DNA of 42,896 nt from Streptomyces oryzae. Lineage in GTDB: Bacteria; Actinomycetota; Actinomycetes; Streptomycetales; Streptomycetaceae. A program made the translations under genes and the position numbers. Shown here piece by piece: positions 25,028 to 33,795 of the stretch. The notes beneath the pieces are model-generated. The model was not told where the DNA came from. It saw only the letters and a list, made by a program, of their open reading frames with translations, and ran no database searches. Location of the stretch: the NCBI RefSeq assembly GCF_017676365.1, contig NZ_JADKMA010000037.1, forward strand, positions 1 to 42,896. Reading direction: 5' to 3'. Numbering within the stretch: the stretch's first letter is position 1; the number at the start of each line of letters is the position of its first letter.

Positions 25028-25176
25028 GTGTTCCCCGCGCGAGCTGGGTTGTTCCGTCTGACAGATCGAGACTTCGCGACACGAGAACGTGTTCCCCGCG
25101 CGAGCGGGGTGTTCCGACCATCGCGATGGTGGACTGCGGGCACAGCGAGTGGTCCCTGCGCGAGCAGGGGTGTTCC
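25028..25176 (+). CRISPR. Short degenerate type I-E CRISPR array
   Basis: Three 27-28-bp repeats at 25028-25055, 25089-25115 and 25149-25176 with two 33-bp spacers (25056-25088, 25116-25148). All share GTG-TCC at the start, a GCGCGAG loop between complementary C and G runs, and a TGTTCC end, the pattern of Streptomyces type I-E repeats. The third repeat has changed on both stem sides (CCCTGC with GCAGGG), keeping the hairpin; the first has a C-to-T-like mismatch in the stem and the second lacks one G. A fourth, strongly decayed copy fits the period at 25209-25236. Orientation by comparison with known I-E repeats puts the leader at about 24961-25027, which is AT-richer and ends GGTCAGGAAG. No cas genes are in the window. 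Confidence 0.85.
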
Positions 25177-25351
25177 GGTTGTGTGCGGACCGCAGGGAAC
25201 CGGTGCCCGTGAGCTGCGCGCGATGACCCTGTTACCAATTCGGCGAATTGGGTGGGGCAGGGCTGCTGTTTCAGGAAGGCAGGGAGTCGTCCAGCGAGCG
25301 TACGGAGCGCGGTCTTGCAGCGTCTGATTGCCGGTTGCGAGGGTGGGGAAA

Positions 25352-25560
25352 ATGATCGAACTGTCTGACATGATCCGTGAGTTGAGGCAGCAGTTGGCCA
25401 CTGCACTGGCGGACGGAGCAGGTGAAGCCGTGCTGTTTTGAACTTGGTCCTGTGGAGGTGGAGGCGACCGCCGCGGTCACGCGTGAGGCGGGTGCGAACG
25501 CCAAGGTCCGGCTGTGGGTCGTCGATGCGGGTGCGAACGGAAACTACTCCCACGCGCAGA
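25352..25560 (+). pseudogene. Frameshifted Trypco2 (trypsin-co-occurring domain 2) gene
   Basis: The start MIELSDMIRELRQQLATALA followed by DGAGEAVLF is the N-terminus of Trypco2 proteins. An extra T in a TTTT run at about 25436-25439 causes a TGA; in the next frame the protein continues ELGPVEVEATAAVTREAGAN, AKVRLWVVDAGANGNYSHAQ, TQR. The expected end (IxLTLxP...) is missing, replaced by the methyltransferase fragment. The ATG has a GGTGGGGAAA ribosome site. Trypco domains are named for association with trypsin-like proteases in predicted conflict systems, so this may be a relic of a defence locus near the CRISPR array. Confidence 0.8.
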
Positions 25561-25569
25561 CACAGCGGG

Positions 25570-25692
25570 AGCCATGCGGATGCTGCCACCAACCGTGAGT
25601 GGATCGAACAGGCCGGCTTGACGGTCGAACGGGAGGAGTTCATCCCTGAGGCCGACGGCGGACATGCCCTGCTCTGGGCGCGCCGCCCTTAA
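25570..25692 (+). pseudogene. C-terminal fragment of a SAM methyltransferase
   Basis: The reading frame ends SHADAATNREWIEQAGLTVE, REEFIPEADGGHALLWARRP and a stop. This is the usual C-terminus of a class I SAM methyltransferase (NxxWLExAGFxVxxxxFxPExxGGHxLxxARRP). The SAM-binding N-terminal part is absent and the sequence is joined directly to the broken Trypco2 gene. Confidence 0.7.
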
Positions 25693-25904
25693 AGTTCCAG
25701 TTCAGCGGGTGCGCGCATCGTGTCCGGCAGCCGAGAGGCGACGTTCCCCTCCCCATGCAGGGGGCAATGAGTGATCACCACATAGGACACGCTCTTGGAC
25801 GGTGTCTTCGGTGCCAGCCCCCCGCAGGAACGCCGGCTGTACGAGGCCGCCGAAGAGGATGGGCCCGACGAGGTGAGAGCAGACCGCAGGCATACAGTCA
25901 CGGC

Positions 25905-26177
25905 ATGAACAAGACAATGGTGTGGCTTCTGGCGTGCGCCGGAACCGGCGTGATCCTGTGGTTGCTGACCAGCGCGCCGGACATCAGCGCGGCTTACCCT
26001 CGCTCCAAGTGCCACTCCGTCCTCGGCAACGACTGGAGCCCCGCCCATGGGTCGATGGAGGAGGGAGTCGAGTCGAGGTGCGCCGCCTACCAGACGCGCC
26101 GCCTGGGCTGGGCGATCCTGGTTTCGGTGCCGACGGTGGTGCTCGCGTCAGCAGGTATGCGTAGCCGAAGCGCCTGA
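25905..26177 (+). CDS. Small two-helix membrane protein
   Basis: A 90-residue protein with an N-terminal membrane helix (MVWLLACAGTGVILWLL), a soluble middle containing two Cys (PRSKCHSVLG and VESRCAAYQTRR), and a second helix (LGWAILVSVPTVVLASAG). The middle is presumably extracytoplasmic. The ATG at 25905 is internal to a longer frame whose upstream part is not protein-like. The ribosome site is weak. Its layout (helix, ~45-residue Cys-containing loop, helix) resembles the membrane protein at 41770-42138. Family unknown; may be a real gene that survived in the decayed zone. Confidence 0.5.
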   Translation: MNKTMVWLLACAGTGVILWLLTSAPDISAAYPRSKCHSVLGNDWSPAHGSMEEGVESRCAAYQTRRLGWAILVSVPTVVLASAGMRSRSA

Positions 26178-26590
26178 AGGAACTTCTCCCCGTTCGGCTG
26201 ACCGTGAACGAGGCCTCGTACGGGATCGCTCGTACGAGCATTCCGGAGACATGGACACGGCCTTCGCTTGATCCTGTGCTCCGGCCAAAGAGGCACCTGA
26301 CCAGCGCGAAGGCCGTGGGGGAACGAGTCTGCTGCAGCGTGGTGTCGTCCGGGAGCCGCTCACGGACGGTGCTGATCCAGGTCCGCGTCGACCTGCACCG
26401 GTTGCGACGATCGCCCGGAAAGGAGACCTCTCGGAGCGAGAGCGCAGGATGGCACGGTCGACGTCGTCCGACGCGCCGGTTCCAGCAACCTGGTGGCCGG
26501 GGGCTCGCTGACTGCTTCCGTCGCCTTGCCAGCCGGAAGCCCGCCTTTCTCTCGCATGCGACGGGGCCGAGTGCGGTCCGTCCGTGGAGC
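26178..26590. other. Gap without recognisable gene
   Basis: No protein family, RNA or repeat was recognised; the long open frames on each strand are Arg/Ser/Pro-rich and mirror one another. Confidence 0.45.
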
Positions 26591-26596
26591 TGGGCC

Positions 26597-26965
26597 ATGA
26601 GAAAGAGAGTCAGCATTGGAAGAAGTGGCCTTCTTGGGTCCTCTCTGACAGAGGACCTGCGGATTGCAGCGTACGCGGGTGACTTGCCTGCCCTGCGATT
26701 TGCCCTTGTCGGCCGGTGCCGACGTCAATGGAACTGATGAGCGCGGATGGACGCCACTTCTGGCTGCGTCTTCCTCGGCCTTCCGTGAGGGGATCGAATT
26801 GCTGCTCTCGGCAGGTGCCGATCCGAACAGCAGGGACGACCAGGGCTGCACGCCCTTGCACGAAGCAGCGGAGAACGGCGACGCCGACATCGTTCACCTG
26901 CTGCTGGCAGCCGGTGCGCGCCCGCACCCCCCGGTGATTCCGCACCGCTGCCGCGAAAGGCCAGG
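26597..26965 (+). pseudogene. Frameshifted ankyrin-repeat gene
   Basis: Starting at ATG 26597, one frame gives SLTEDLRIAAYAGDLPALRF; after a shift near 26700 another gives LSAGADVNGTDERGWTPLLA, ASSSAFREGIELLLSAGADP, NSRDDQGCTPLHEAAENGDA and DIVHLLLAAGA, three clear ankyrin repeats. A second shift near 26935 leads to TAAAKGQADLADW. An undamaged gene would encode about 120 residues. It is followed directly by an IS5 fragment, so its true end may be lost. Another ankyrin protein lies at 36694-37800 but is not the same gene. Confidence 0.75.
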
Positions 26966-26974
26966 CAGATCTCG

Positions 26975-27040
26975 CGGACTGGGAACAGGCACACAACCGC
27001 TCCCACAAGCACGTTCGGGCCCGCGTCGAGCACAGCTCGC
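26975..27040 (+). pseudogene. IS5-family (DDE_Tnp_4) transposase tail fragment
   Basis: The plus strand reads DWEQAHNRSHKHVRARVEHS, matching the conserved end of IS5-type DDE transposases (AHNRxHxxVRARVEHxFARMKTW) where the Glu is catalytic. Only about 20 codons remain. Confidence 0.6.
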
Positions 27041-27487
27041 GCCTTGTCGTACTTCTCCCGGTACTTCACCGCCTGCCGCGCGGCCACTCCTCCAGGGCGA
27101 TCCACGGCACGCCCACACGTTCCGCCGCGTCCAGAATGATCAACTCGGTCTCCACCGTGCCCTGCTGTGTCAGTGATGCTGGCAGGCGCCACCTGGACAA
27201 TTCCCCAGGCATGGCATGAAAGTGACGTTCATGAGCCACGCTACGCAGGACGCCTTCATGGCCCTCAGCCAATCCAGCGCTATGAGCACCCCGGCGGGCA
27301 GGTGGGCCAGGGCGGAGGCTTTGCTGTCGTCGATGGCCTGCTCGACGACAGCGTCGTGGCGGTGTGCGCGTTCGGCCTGGAGTTGCTGGTAGGCGCCTGA
27401 CCTAAGGCTTTGATCGGAGAAGCCGCGCACAGGGGCGATTCCCCGCAGTGGGTTGCGCGTCCGCTGGAGCATGACATGGACACGGGC
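27041..27487. other. Unassigned remnants upstream of efflux terminator
   Basis: No gene was assigned. On the minus strand several short segments look protein-like: SGAYQQLQAERAHRHDAVVE from 27526 downwards, TELIILDAAERVGVPWIALE ending at 27066, and an overlapping frame VAARQAVKYREKYDKARAVL. They lie in different frames and may be pieces of one decayed gene. Confidence 0.35.
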
Positions 27488-27524
27488 GCCCGGCATTGCG
27501 GCGGCAACCACCGCAGTGCCGGGC
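27488..27524 (-). terminator. Hairpin terminator of efflux operon
   Basis: GCCCGGCATTGCGG (27488-27501) pairs with CCGCAGTGCCGGGC (27511-27524), 14 bp with one G-T pair and a 9-nt loop. It lies 8 nt beyond the stop of the MacB-like permease gene, which reads on the minus strand. Confidence 0.7.
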
Positions 27525-27532
27525 ACGCACTG

Positions 27533-28735
27533 TCAGGCGGTCCGCAGTGCCTCGGTGGGCTGCATCCGGGCGGCCCGCAGGGCGGGCAACAGCCCGGCGA
27601 TGGCTCCGATGGCCACGGCCGCTCCGAGTCCGCCGGCCCAGGCGAGCGCCGGGACGACGGTTCCCCAGCCCTTGATGCCTGCGTAGGCGAAAGTCACCAG
27701 TGTGCCCAGCACCACCCCGATCGCACCGCCGAGCGTGGCGAGCAGAATTGCCTCGGACAGGAACTGCAGTCGAATGGTGCCCCGAGTGGCGCCGAGTGCC
27801 CGCCGCAGACCGATCTCGGAGCGGCGTTCCAACACGGAGATGACCATGGTGTTGGCGACGCCGATGCCTCCGACGAGCAGGGCCACTGCCCCCAACCCGA
27901 GGAACAGGCCGTCCAGGGCCGATTGCGCGGCTGCCCGGGCCTCGAGCGCGGCCGAGGGCTGGGTGACGCTGACTTCGCTGGGGTTGTGCGGGTTGGCTGC
28001 GGCGGCCAGCACCTTGCGGGCCTCCTTGACCTGGTCGGGGTCCGACCGCACGTACACCGTAGAGGGGTGTCCGTCGAAGTCCAGGTACTTCTCCGCGGCC
28101 GGATAGCCCACCAGCACCGACGAGTCGATCTCCGGCGTCAGCTTCGCGGGCTTGAGGACCCCGGCCACGTAGAACCATTGTTTTCCGACCCAGATGCGCA
28201 TGCCGGGGTGGATCCGGGAGATGCCCAGCCGGCTTGCGGCGTCCCAACCGAGGACGGCGACCGGCTGTTTCGCGGTGGCCGCGTTGAGGTATCTGCCCCG
28301 GGCCATCGAGGTGCGCACAGCGGCCGGGAGACCCGGGCTGGCGGCGTTCACCGAGAGGGAGTTGGTGTTGAGGCTCGGAATGTGCTGACTGCGGTACGCC
28401 TCGGCGTCGGTCTTGCCGGTGCTCTGGACCGCCTCGACCGGGCCGATCCGGGAGATCATGCCCGGTGCCTCGATGGGAAGTTTCGCGTCTCCGCCGCCCA
28501 GTGACTGGCCTGGGGTGACCTTCAGCAGATTGGTGCCCAGCTTATCGATTTCGGCGATCAGTCCGGCCTGCGACGAGGCCGACAGCCCGAGCACCGCCAC
28601 CATCGCGGCGACGCCAATGGCGATGCCCAGCGCCGACAGTGCAGCCCGCACCCTCCGGGTGCGCAGCCCGACGCTCGCGGTCCGGGCCAGGTCGGCGGGG
28701 TAGAGACGGCCGGGGGCGGGGGCCGTGGTGCTCAT
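27533..28735 (-). CDS. MacB-like ABC transporter permease (FtsX domain)
   Basis: Membrane subunit of a MacAB-type export or mechanotransmission system. The 400 residues comprise an N-terminal helix ([21 protein letters not shown], near 30-50), a large extracytoplasmic MacB core domain to about residue 270, and three C-terminal helices of the FtsX domain ([58 protein letters not shown]). The family motif [19 protein letters not shown] is present. The ATG at 28735 overlaps the stop of the ATPase gene by 4 nt. It is the last gene of a four-gene operon and is followed by a strong hairpin. The substrate is unknown; such systems export macrolides, peptides or lipoproteins or relay envelope stress. 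Confidence 0.93.
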   Translation of the reverse strand: MSTTAPAPGRLYPADLARTASVGLRTRRVRAALSALGIAIGVAAMVAVLGLSASSQAGLIAEIDKLGTNLLKVTPGQSLGGGDAKLPIEAPGMISRIGPVEAVQSTGKTDAEAYRSQHIPSLNTNSLSVNAASPGLPAAVRTSMARGRYLNAATAKQPVAVLGWDAASRLGISRIHPGMRIWVGKQWFYVAGVLKPAKLTPEIDSSVLVGYPAAEKYLDFDGHPSTVYVRSDPDQVKEARKVLAAAANPHNPSEVSVTQPSAALEARAAAQSALDGLFLGLGAVALLVGGIGVANTMVISVLERRSEIGLRRALGATRGTIRLQFLSEAILLATLGGAIGVVLGTLVTFAYAGIKGWGTVVPALAWAGGLGAAVAIGAIAGLLPALRAARMQPTEALRTA

Positions 28736-29496
28736 GGCAGCCCCCTTTCGGTGGCCAAGCGGTCCTTCGACGCCAGGACGTCGGCGACGATATGGCCATC
28801 GAGGATCTCGATCCGGCGTGGCAGCTTGGCTGCCAGCTCCCGGTCGTGGGTGATCATGACGATGGTGGTGCCCTCGGCGTTGAGTTCCTTGAACAAGTTG
28901 AAGATCCCGGTGCCGGCGACACTGTCCAAATTGCCGGTGGGCTCGTCGGCCAGCACGATCGCCGGGTCGCCGACCAGGGCTCGGGCGATCGCCACTCGCT
29001 GCCGCTCACCACCGGACAGTTGCGACGGCCGGTGGTCGATCCGGTGGCTGAGGCCGACCCGGTCCAGGGCCGCGACGGCCGCAGGCAACCGGGCCTGGCG
29101 GCGGACGCCGGAGTACAGCATCCCGTCGGCGACGTTCTCCAGCGCGGTGGCGTGCTCCGCCAGGAAGAACTGCTGGAAGACGAAGCCGACCCGGACGGCA
29201 CGCAGCCCGGCCAGCGTCCGGTCGCTCATCGCGGCGACATCTTCCCCTGCGACCCGTACCGTCCCGGAGGTCGGCCGGTCCAGGGTGCCCATCATCTGCA
29301 GCAGGGTGGACTTGCCGGAACCGGACGGACCCACGATCGCCACCAGGTCGCCCTTGTGGATGGTGAAGCTGGCCCGGTCCAGTGCCACGACGGGGGACGC
29401 TCCCGGGTAGATCTTGGTCACGTTCTCCAGCTTCAGGACCGGCTCGCCGGCTGGCTGAGCGGCGGCCGACTGCGTCTGGGTCTCTGCGCCGGTCAT
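28732..29496 (-). CDS. MacB-like ABC transporter ATP-binding protein
   Basis: Cytoplasmic ATPase of 254 residues that powers the adjacent FtsX-type permease. Walker A is [12 protein letters not shown] near residue 55, the Q-loop is FVFQQFFL, the signature is [15 protein letters not shown], Walker B with catalytic Glu is [12 protein letters not shown], and the H-loop is ITHDRELA. This set is typical of the LolD/MacB subfamily. ATG at 29496 overlaps the stop of the adaptor gene by 4 nt and its own stop overlaps the permease start, so all subunits are made together. Confidence 0.95.
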   Translation of the reverse strand: MTGAETQTQSAAAQPAGEPVLKLENVTKIYPGASPVVALDRASFTIHKGDLVAIVGPSGSGKSTLLQMMGTLDRPTSGTVRVAGEDVAAMSDRTLAGLRAVRVGFVFQQFFLAEHATALENVADGMLYSGVRRQARLPAAVAALDRVGLSHRIDHRPSQLSGGERQRVAIARALVGDPAIVLADEPTGNLDSVAGTGIFNLFKELNAEGTTIVMITHDRELAAKLPRRIEILDGHIVADVLASKDRLATERGLP

Positions 29497-30647
29497 GAGG
29501 CGGGCACCACGATCTTCTGGCCGACGGCGATCCTGGCGCCGCTGACCTCGACCTTGCCCTCGCTGTCGTCGAAGAGCCCGATCCGCACCGGGACCAGCTC
29601 GTGTTTGCCCCCGGGGTCGACGACCTCGACGGCATAGCCGCCGCCGGAGCGCGCCAGCAGCGCGTTCACGGGTACCGACAACACGTCCTCGACCGTGTCG
29701 GAGATGATGGCGACCTGGACCGGCGCCTGGTCGAGCCCGCCGGTTACCTTGGGGTTCTTCGGCTTGATGTGTACCTCGATGGTGGATTTGTCCTCGGCCT
29801 GCTTCGCCACCTTCCCCACAGACGACACCATGCCCGGGGCCGTCTTGCCGTTGGGCAGAGTAATGGTCACCTTGTCATCGACCGCCACCCCGGACTGCTC
29901 ACTGGCGTTGAGCTCGACGACCACCTGCCGCTTGGTCGAGGAGACCTGCAGGACGTTCTGTCCCTGTCTGGCCGGGCCGCCTCGCACGGCGTCGGCCTTG
30001 CTGATCCGGACCTCCTCGGTGGGCAGGAACACCGCTTGTCCGAGGGGAAGTTCACCTGATTCATCGAGGCCCACGTCCTCCTGCAACTCCTTGAGTGCAC
30101 CGACGGTCAGCCAACTGAAGTAATCCGAGTCAGGGTCGATCTCGTCTTTGGTGGCGTACCCGAGGCTGACGAGCGCAGCGTTGAGCTGCCGCACATCGGG
30201 GCCCTCTGTGCCGTAGGACAGATCGCGGTACACGGGCTCGGTGGCTCCCTGGAGCAGCACCACCGGCTTGCCGTCCACGCGGTAGAGCACATCGCCCTGG
30301 CTGATGACGTCACCCGCAGCGGGCACTTTGGTGATGGTGCCCTTGGTGTTGTTGACGACATCGTAGGAACCCGCGTACCCGAGGGTCCCGTTCTGCAGGG
30401 TGCGGGCTGACAGGGTGCCCTGGGTGACCTTCGCCAGCCCGGTGGGGGCAGCAGTCCTGGCCGACGAGTCCTTCGCGGACTTCCCAAACGGGTCGGCAAC
30501 GACGACCCCCGCACCGACTGCTGCGAGGATCGCCACGACGACCAGCACGGCCGGCCCGCGCGGCTTGCGCCTCACCGGTGGCGGCTCGCTCTGCCGGTCC
30601 GGGGGGCTCACTGCCTCGTCCTCCCTCGGTAGCTGGGTCGCGCTCAT
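29493..30647 (-). CDS. Membrane-anchored efflux adaptor with peptidoglycan-binding domain
   Basis: MacA/HlyD-type periplasmic adaptor, 384 residues. A single N-terminal membrane helix ([20 protein letters not shown], near 35-55) precedes a lipoyl-like half ([21 protein letters not shown] and [20 protein letters not shown]), a peptidoglycan-binding domain ([19 protein letters not shown] then [14 protein letters not shown]) and a beta-barrel domain ending [20 protein letters not shown]. This domain order is characteristic of actinobacterial ABC export adaptors. ATG at 30647 follows GGGAG by 6 nt and overlaps the stop of the lipoprotein gene (ATGA). A longer upstream open frame is antisense-like and was ignored. 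It links the ATPase-permease to the outer cell wall. Confidence 0.9.
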   Translation of the reverse strand: MSATQLPREDEAVSPPDRQSEPPPVRRKPRGPAVLVVVAILAAVGAGVVVADPFGKSAKDSSARTAAPTGLAKVTQGTLSARTLQNGTLGYAGSYDVVNNTKGTITKVPAAGDVISQGDVLYRVDGKPVVLLQGATEPVYRDLSYGTEGPDVRQLNAALVSLGYATKDEIDPDSDYFSWLTVGALKELQEDVGLDESGELPLGQAVFLPTEEVRISKADAVRGGPARQGQNVLQVSSTKRQVVVELNASEQSGVAVDDKVTITLPNGKTAPGMVSSVGKVAKQAEDKSTIEVHIKPKNPKVTGGLDQAPVQVAIISDTVEDVLSVPVNALLARSGGGYAVEVVDPGGKHELVPVRIGLFDDSEGKVEVSGARIAVGQKIVVPAS

Positions 30648-31225
30648 GCCGAACTCCCGGCGGGCTTGTTGGGCTCCATGTTGCGCAGGGACTCGGGCTG
30701 GTACTTTTCGCAGGCGTCCTCCGCCTTGTGGAACTGCGGGGTGTTGGGGTCGACGTCGAGTTTGAAGCCGCCGCTCTCGTCCGGGTCCGGGAAACTCGGG
30801 ATGCCGTGCTCCCGCATGCACTTGGCGTACTTGAGTTTGTCTTTGGCCGACCACACATCGCCCGAACCGGCCCCGCCCTCCTCCGCGGGCGGGGCGGGCA
30901 TGTACTTCTTGCAGACCTTTTCGGCCTTCTTGAACTCCTCCGACTGCGGCTCGATCCCGGCGCCCATGCCCTCACCCGGCTTGGGGTCCTTGAAGTCGGG
31001 CAGGCCGTTGTCCCGCATGCACTGCGCGAATTTCAGCCCATCGGCGGCCTCCGGCTGCTCGGCCTTCGATGCAGGCCCGCCGTTACCCGACTCTTCGGTG
31101 CCGCCACAGCCGACGACGAACAGGGCGGCCCCGGTCACCAACGCCGCCAGTGCAGCGCTCTGCCGTAGTAGCTTCCTTTTCGGTGCGGTGATGCCATCCG
31201 TCGGCCACTCCGCGGAAACTCCCAT
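30644..31225 (-). CDS. Lipoprotein with duplicated Cys-containing repeat
   Basis: First gene of the efflux operon, 193 residues. After a charged N-terminus, a lipobox (ALFVVGC, Cys40) anchors it outside the membrane. The mature part holds two copies of a ~50-residue unit: LKFAQCMRDNGLPDFKDPKP...FKKAEKVCKKYMP and LKYAKCMREHGIPSFPDPDE...FHKAEDACEKYQP. Each has a CMRxxG-hP-F-DP motif and a second Cys about 35 residues later, so each can form a disulfide or bind a ligand or metal. The start ATG at 31225 follows GGAGAG. It overlaps the adaptor gene, so it is probably the extracytoplasmic sensor or accessory of the transporter. Such repeat lipoproteins accompany actinobacterial MacAB-like operons; their function is not established. 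Confidence 0.85.
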   Translation of the reverse strand: MGVSAEWPTDGITAPKRKLLRQSAALAALVTGAALFVVGCGGTEESGNGGPASKAEQPEAADGLKFAQCMRDNGLPDFKDPKPGEGMGAGIEPQSEEFKKAEKVCKKYMPAPPAEEGGAGSGDVWSAKDKLKYAKCMREHGIPSFPDPDESGGFKLDVDPNTPQFHKAEDACEKYQPESLRNMEPNKPAGSSA

Positions 31226-31798
31226 TCCGTTCTCTCCGTTCCTTCCGGAATTTCTGTGCCCTGTTCTAGTGAGGCGGCGGTTTCGCCGAGGTTTCGCTGC
31301 CAGAACGGCAGCGGCGACGCCAGGGCATACAAGGGCTCGCGTCCGTCCGGACGGGTGGTCGGACAGACCGGAGTGGGGGGGAGGAACATAGGAACCAAGC
31401 GGAAAAACACCAGGATGCCAATTCCGCCCTGCCGTCGTCTCAGGCGGGCCATGGCGATGCGCTGTTCCCCGTCCTCCCCACCACAGAGCCGGTAGCCGCA
31501 ATTGCCGACGACTGTGTCGAGTCCGTCGGGCCGCGATCCGATCAGGCCCAGGTCTGAGCGGTCTTGCAGGCGTCGACCATCTCCTGCCCGGTGGCCGCTG
31601 GGCCGGCCCAGCGGAGGCTGTCGCCGATGGTCTCGCAGAGCGACTCCAGGGGCAGATCGTGCACCGCCGGTGCTCACCGGGGAGCACATTCCCTGCGACT
31701 GGACAGAGGCTGAAACCCTGCGGAAACCAGGGCTGGAACATTCTGAATCCCGTTGTCAGGGTGTTCTTAGCCGGTTGGACATACGCAAGGAGCAGCGA
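31226..31798. other. Divergent regulatory region with a small minus-strand ORF
   Basis: This 573-nt gap separates the efflux operon from the two-component operon and must contain both promoters; no convincing promoter pair was found. On the minus strand, 31542-31664 holds a protein-like 40-codon frame (VHDLPLESLCETIGDSLRWA, then GPAATGQEMVDACKTAQTWA and a stop) without a clear ribosome site; it may be a gene remnant. Just upstream of the response-regulator gene are an AT-richer stretch and an AAGGAG ribosome site at 31787-31792. Confidence 0.5.
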
Positions 31799-32452
31799 GT
31801 GCGAGTGCTCGTGGTGGAGGACGATCAGGAAATGGCGCAGGCGGTGGCCGTCGGACTGCGGCGGGCACAGATGGCCGTCGACGTGGCGTACGACGGTAAG
31901 AGCGGTCTGGACCGCGCCCTCTTCAACGACTACGACGTGATCGTCCTCGACCGGGATCTGCCCGGGAGGCACGGCGACGAGATCTGCTCCGAGCTAGTTC
32001 GGTCCGGCCGCCGCAGCAGGGTGCTGATGCTGACCGCCGCCGCCTCGGCGGAGGAACTGGTCGACGGGCTCAATCTGGGCGCCGACGACTACCTGGCCAA
32101 GCCGTTCGACTTCCCGGTGCTCATCGCGCGGATCGGCGCGCTGGCGCGGCGGTCGCATCCGGTGGTACCGCCCGTGGTACGGCACGGCGACCTCGTGGTC
32201 GACACGGCACGGCGCAAGGTCACCCGCGGGGGACGGCCGCTGGAGCTGGCACCGAAGGAGTTCGGGGTGCTGGAGCTGCTGCTGTCGGCCAAGAGCCGGG
32301 CCGTCCCGGCGGAGGAACTGCTGGAGCGGGTCTGGGACGAGGCCGCCGATCCGTTCACCACCGCTGTGAAGATCACCATCAGCAGGCTGCGGGCCAAACT
32401 GGGCGATCCGCCGGTGATCGAGACCGTCGCCAAACGCGGCTACCGGATCTGA
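31799..32452 (+). CDS. OmpR/PhoB-family response regulator
   Basis: A 217-residue two-component regulator. The receiver domain starts VRVLVVEDDQEM with the acidic pair, has the phosphoacceptor Asp51 (VIVLDRDLPG) and Lys101 (DDYLAKPF). The C-terminal winged-helix domain (from about 122) includes LVVDTARRKVTRGGRPLELA and KEFGVLELLL and ends KITISRLRAKLGDPPVIETV. The GTG at 31799 follows AAGGAG by 6 nt and gives the normal family start. The histidine-kinase gene follows 8 nt after the stop. Divergent from the lipoprotein-adaptor-ABC operon, it likely activates that operon in response to envelope stress or a drug. Confidence 0.93.
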   Translation: MRVLVVEDDQEMAQAVAVGLRRAQMAVDVAYDGKSGLDRALFNDYDVIVLDRDLPGRHGDEICSELVRSGRRSRVLMLTAAASAEELVDGLNLGADDYLAKPFDFPVLIARIGALARRSHPVVPPVVRHGDLVVDTARRKVTRGGRPLELAPKEFGVLELLLSAKSRAVPAEELLERVWDEAADPFTTAVKITISRLRAKLGDPPVIETVAKRGYRI

Positions 32453-32460
32453 GGCCGCCC

Positions 32461-33795
32461 ATGCCGCCGCTCTCCCGGCTCACCGGCTGGCTCACGAACG
32501 CGCTGGTCCCGCGGCGTACGGTCCGGCTGAAGCTGACATTGTTGTACGGGGCGCTGTTCCTGCTCTCCGGGGCGGCGCTGCTGACAATCACGTATCTGCT
32601 GGTGCTCAACTCCGACAGCCGCTCCCTCTCCGGGGTCCGGCTCGCCCCGGACGGCAGCTCGCGTTCAGCCGAGAGGGCCGACGGCATGGCGCCGGCGCCG
32701 CCCCAGAGAGTCAGAGGGAAGCCCGCCCACGACGTGCTGCCGGACGCGGCGCAAAAGCTCATGGTTCTCCAGCGGGAGGCCGTGCTCGACGATTTGCTCG
32801 TGCAGTCCGCCATCGCGCTCGCCCTGATGTTGGTGATCTCGATCGCGCTGGGCTGGGTCGTCTCCGGGCGGATACTGCGCCCGCTGCGTACGATCACCGC
32901 TGCCGCCCGGGACATCTCGGCAACGAGCCTGCACCAGCGTCTCGCCCTTGACGGCCCGAGCGACGAGCTCAAGGAGCTGGGCGACACCTTCGACGATCTA
33001 CTCGGCCGACTGGAGAGGTCGTTCGAGGCACAGCGCCGGTTCGTCGCCAACGCCTCACACGAGTTGCGCACCCCCCTCGCCAGGCAGCGGACACTGGGAC
33101 AGCTCGCCGTGTCGGATCCCGACGCGGATGTGGAGTCGCTGCGCGCGGCGCACGAGCGGATCCTTGCCGCCGGCGCTCAGCAGGAGCGGCTTATCGAGGC
33201 TCTGCTGACCCTGGCCCGAGGCAACGCGGGCATCGAGGTGCGCCGACCGTTCGACCTGGGCCGGCTCGCACAGGAGGTCGTCGCGGCTCGCCGACCGGAC
33301 GCGGAACAGAGGCTGGTCGCGCTGCACTGCTCACTGTCCGCCACGACCGCGGCGGGTCACCGGCCGCTGGCCGAGCGGCTCGTCATCAACCTGGTCGACA
33401 ATGCGCTGCGGCACAACGAGCCGTACGGCTGGGTGGAGATCGGCACCGCCGATGTGAACGGCCGCGCCGTCCTGACCGTGGCCAACTCCGGGCCGGTGGT
33501 GCCCCCGAACGCCGTCGACCAGATCTTCCAGCCGTTCCAGCAGCTCGGTGAGCCACGGACGAACGCCGAGGGCCTCGGCCTGGGGCTGTCGATCGTGCAG
33601 GCCATCGCCGCGGCGCATGACGCCACCCTCGCCGCCGAGGCCCGCCCGGAAGGTGGCCTCCTCCTCACGGTCGGCTTTCCGCACCCACCCGCCCACGGGC
33701 CGTCCGGGTCCGGGTCCGCACCCCAGCCGGTGAAGAAGTCGACGAGCACAGCGTCTACCGGAGTCGGGGAGGGGCTCGGGAATGGTGCCGCCTGA
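32461..33795 (+). CDS. Sensor histidine kinase
   Basis: Membrane sensor of 444 residues, cognate partner of the preceding regulator. Two membrane helices (about 23-50: LTLLYGALFLLSGAALLTIT; about 118-145: IALALMLVISIALGWVVSG) flank a ~70-residue extracytoplasmic loop. A HAMP linker (ILRPLRTITAAARDISATSL) follows, then the dimerisation domain with His200 (VANASHELRTPLARQ), and an ATP-binding domain with N box (INLVDNALRHNEPYG) and G box (EGLGLGLSIVQAIAAAH). The extra C-terminal 35 residues are Pro/Ser-rich. The ATG at 32461 gives no gap to the regulator. It is the last gene of the pair. Confidence 0.93.
   Translation: MPPLSRLTGWLTNALVPRRTVRLKLTLLYGALFLLSGAALLTITYLLVLNSDSRSLSGVRLAPDGSSRSAERADGMAPAPPQRVRGKPAHDVLPDAAQKLMVLQREAVLDDLLVQSAIALALMLVISIALGWVVSGRILRPLRTITAAARDISATSLHQRLALDGPSDELKELGDTFDDLLGRLERSFEAQRRFVANASHELRTPLARQRTLGQLAVSDPDADVESLRAAHERILAAGAQQERLIEALLTLARGNAGIEVRRPFDLGRLAQEVVAARRPDAEQRLVALHCSLSATTAAGHRPLAERLVINLVDNALRHNEPYGWVEIGTADVNGRAVLTVANSGPVVPPNAVDQIFQPFQQLGEPRTNAEGLGLGLSIVQAIAAAHDATLAAEARPEGGLLLTVGFPHPPAHGPSGSGSAPQPVKKSTSTASTGVGEGLGNGAA

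Noticed and set aside
30648..30854. N-terminal extension of the adaptor protein.
   Set aside because: Arg/Gly-rich sequence overlapping the lipoprotein gene in another frame; the ATG at 30647 has a good ribosome site.
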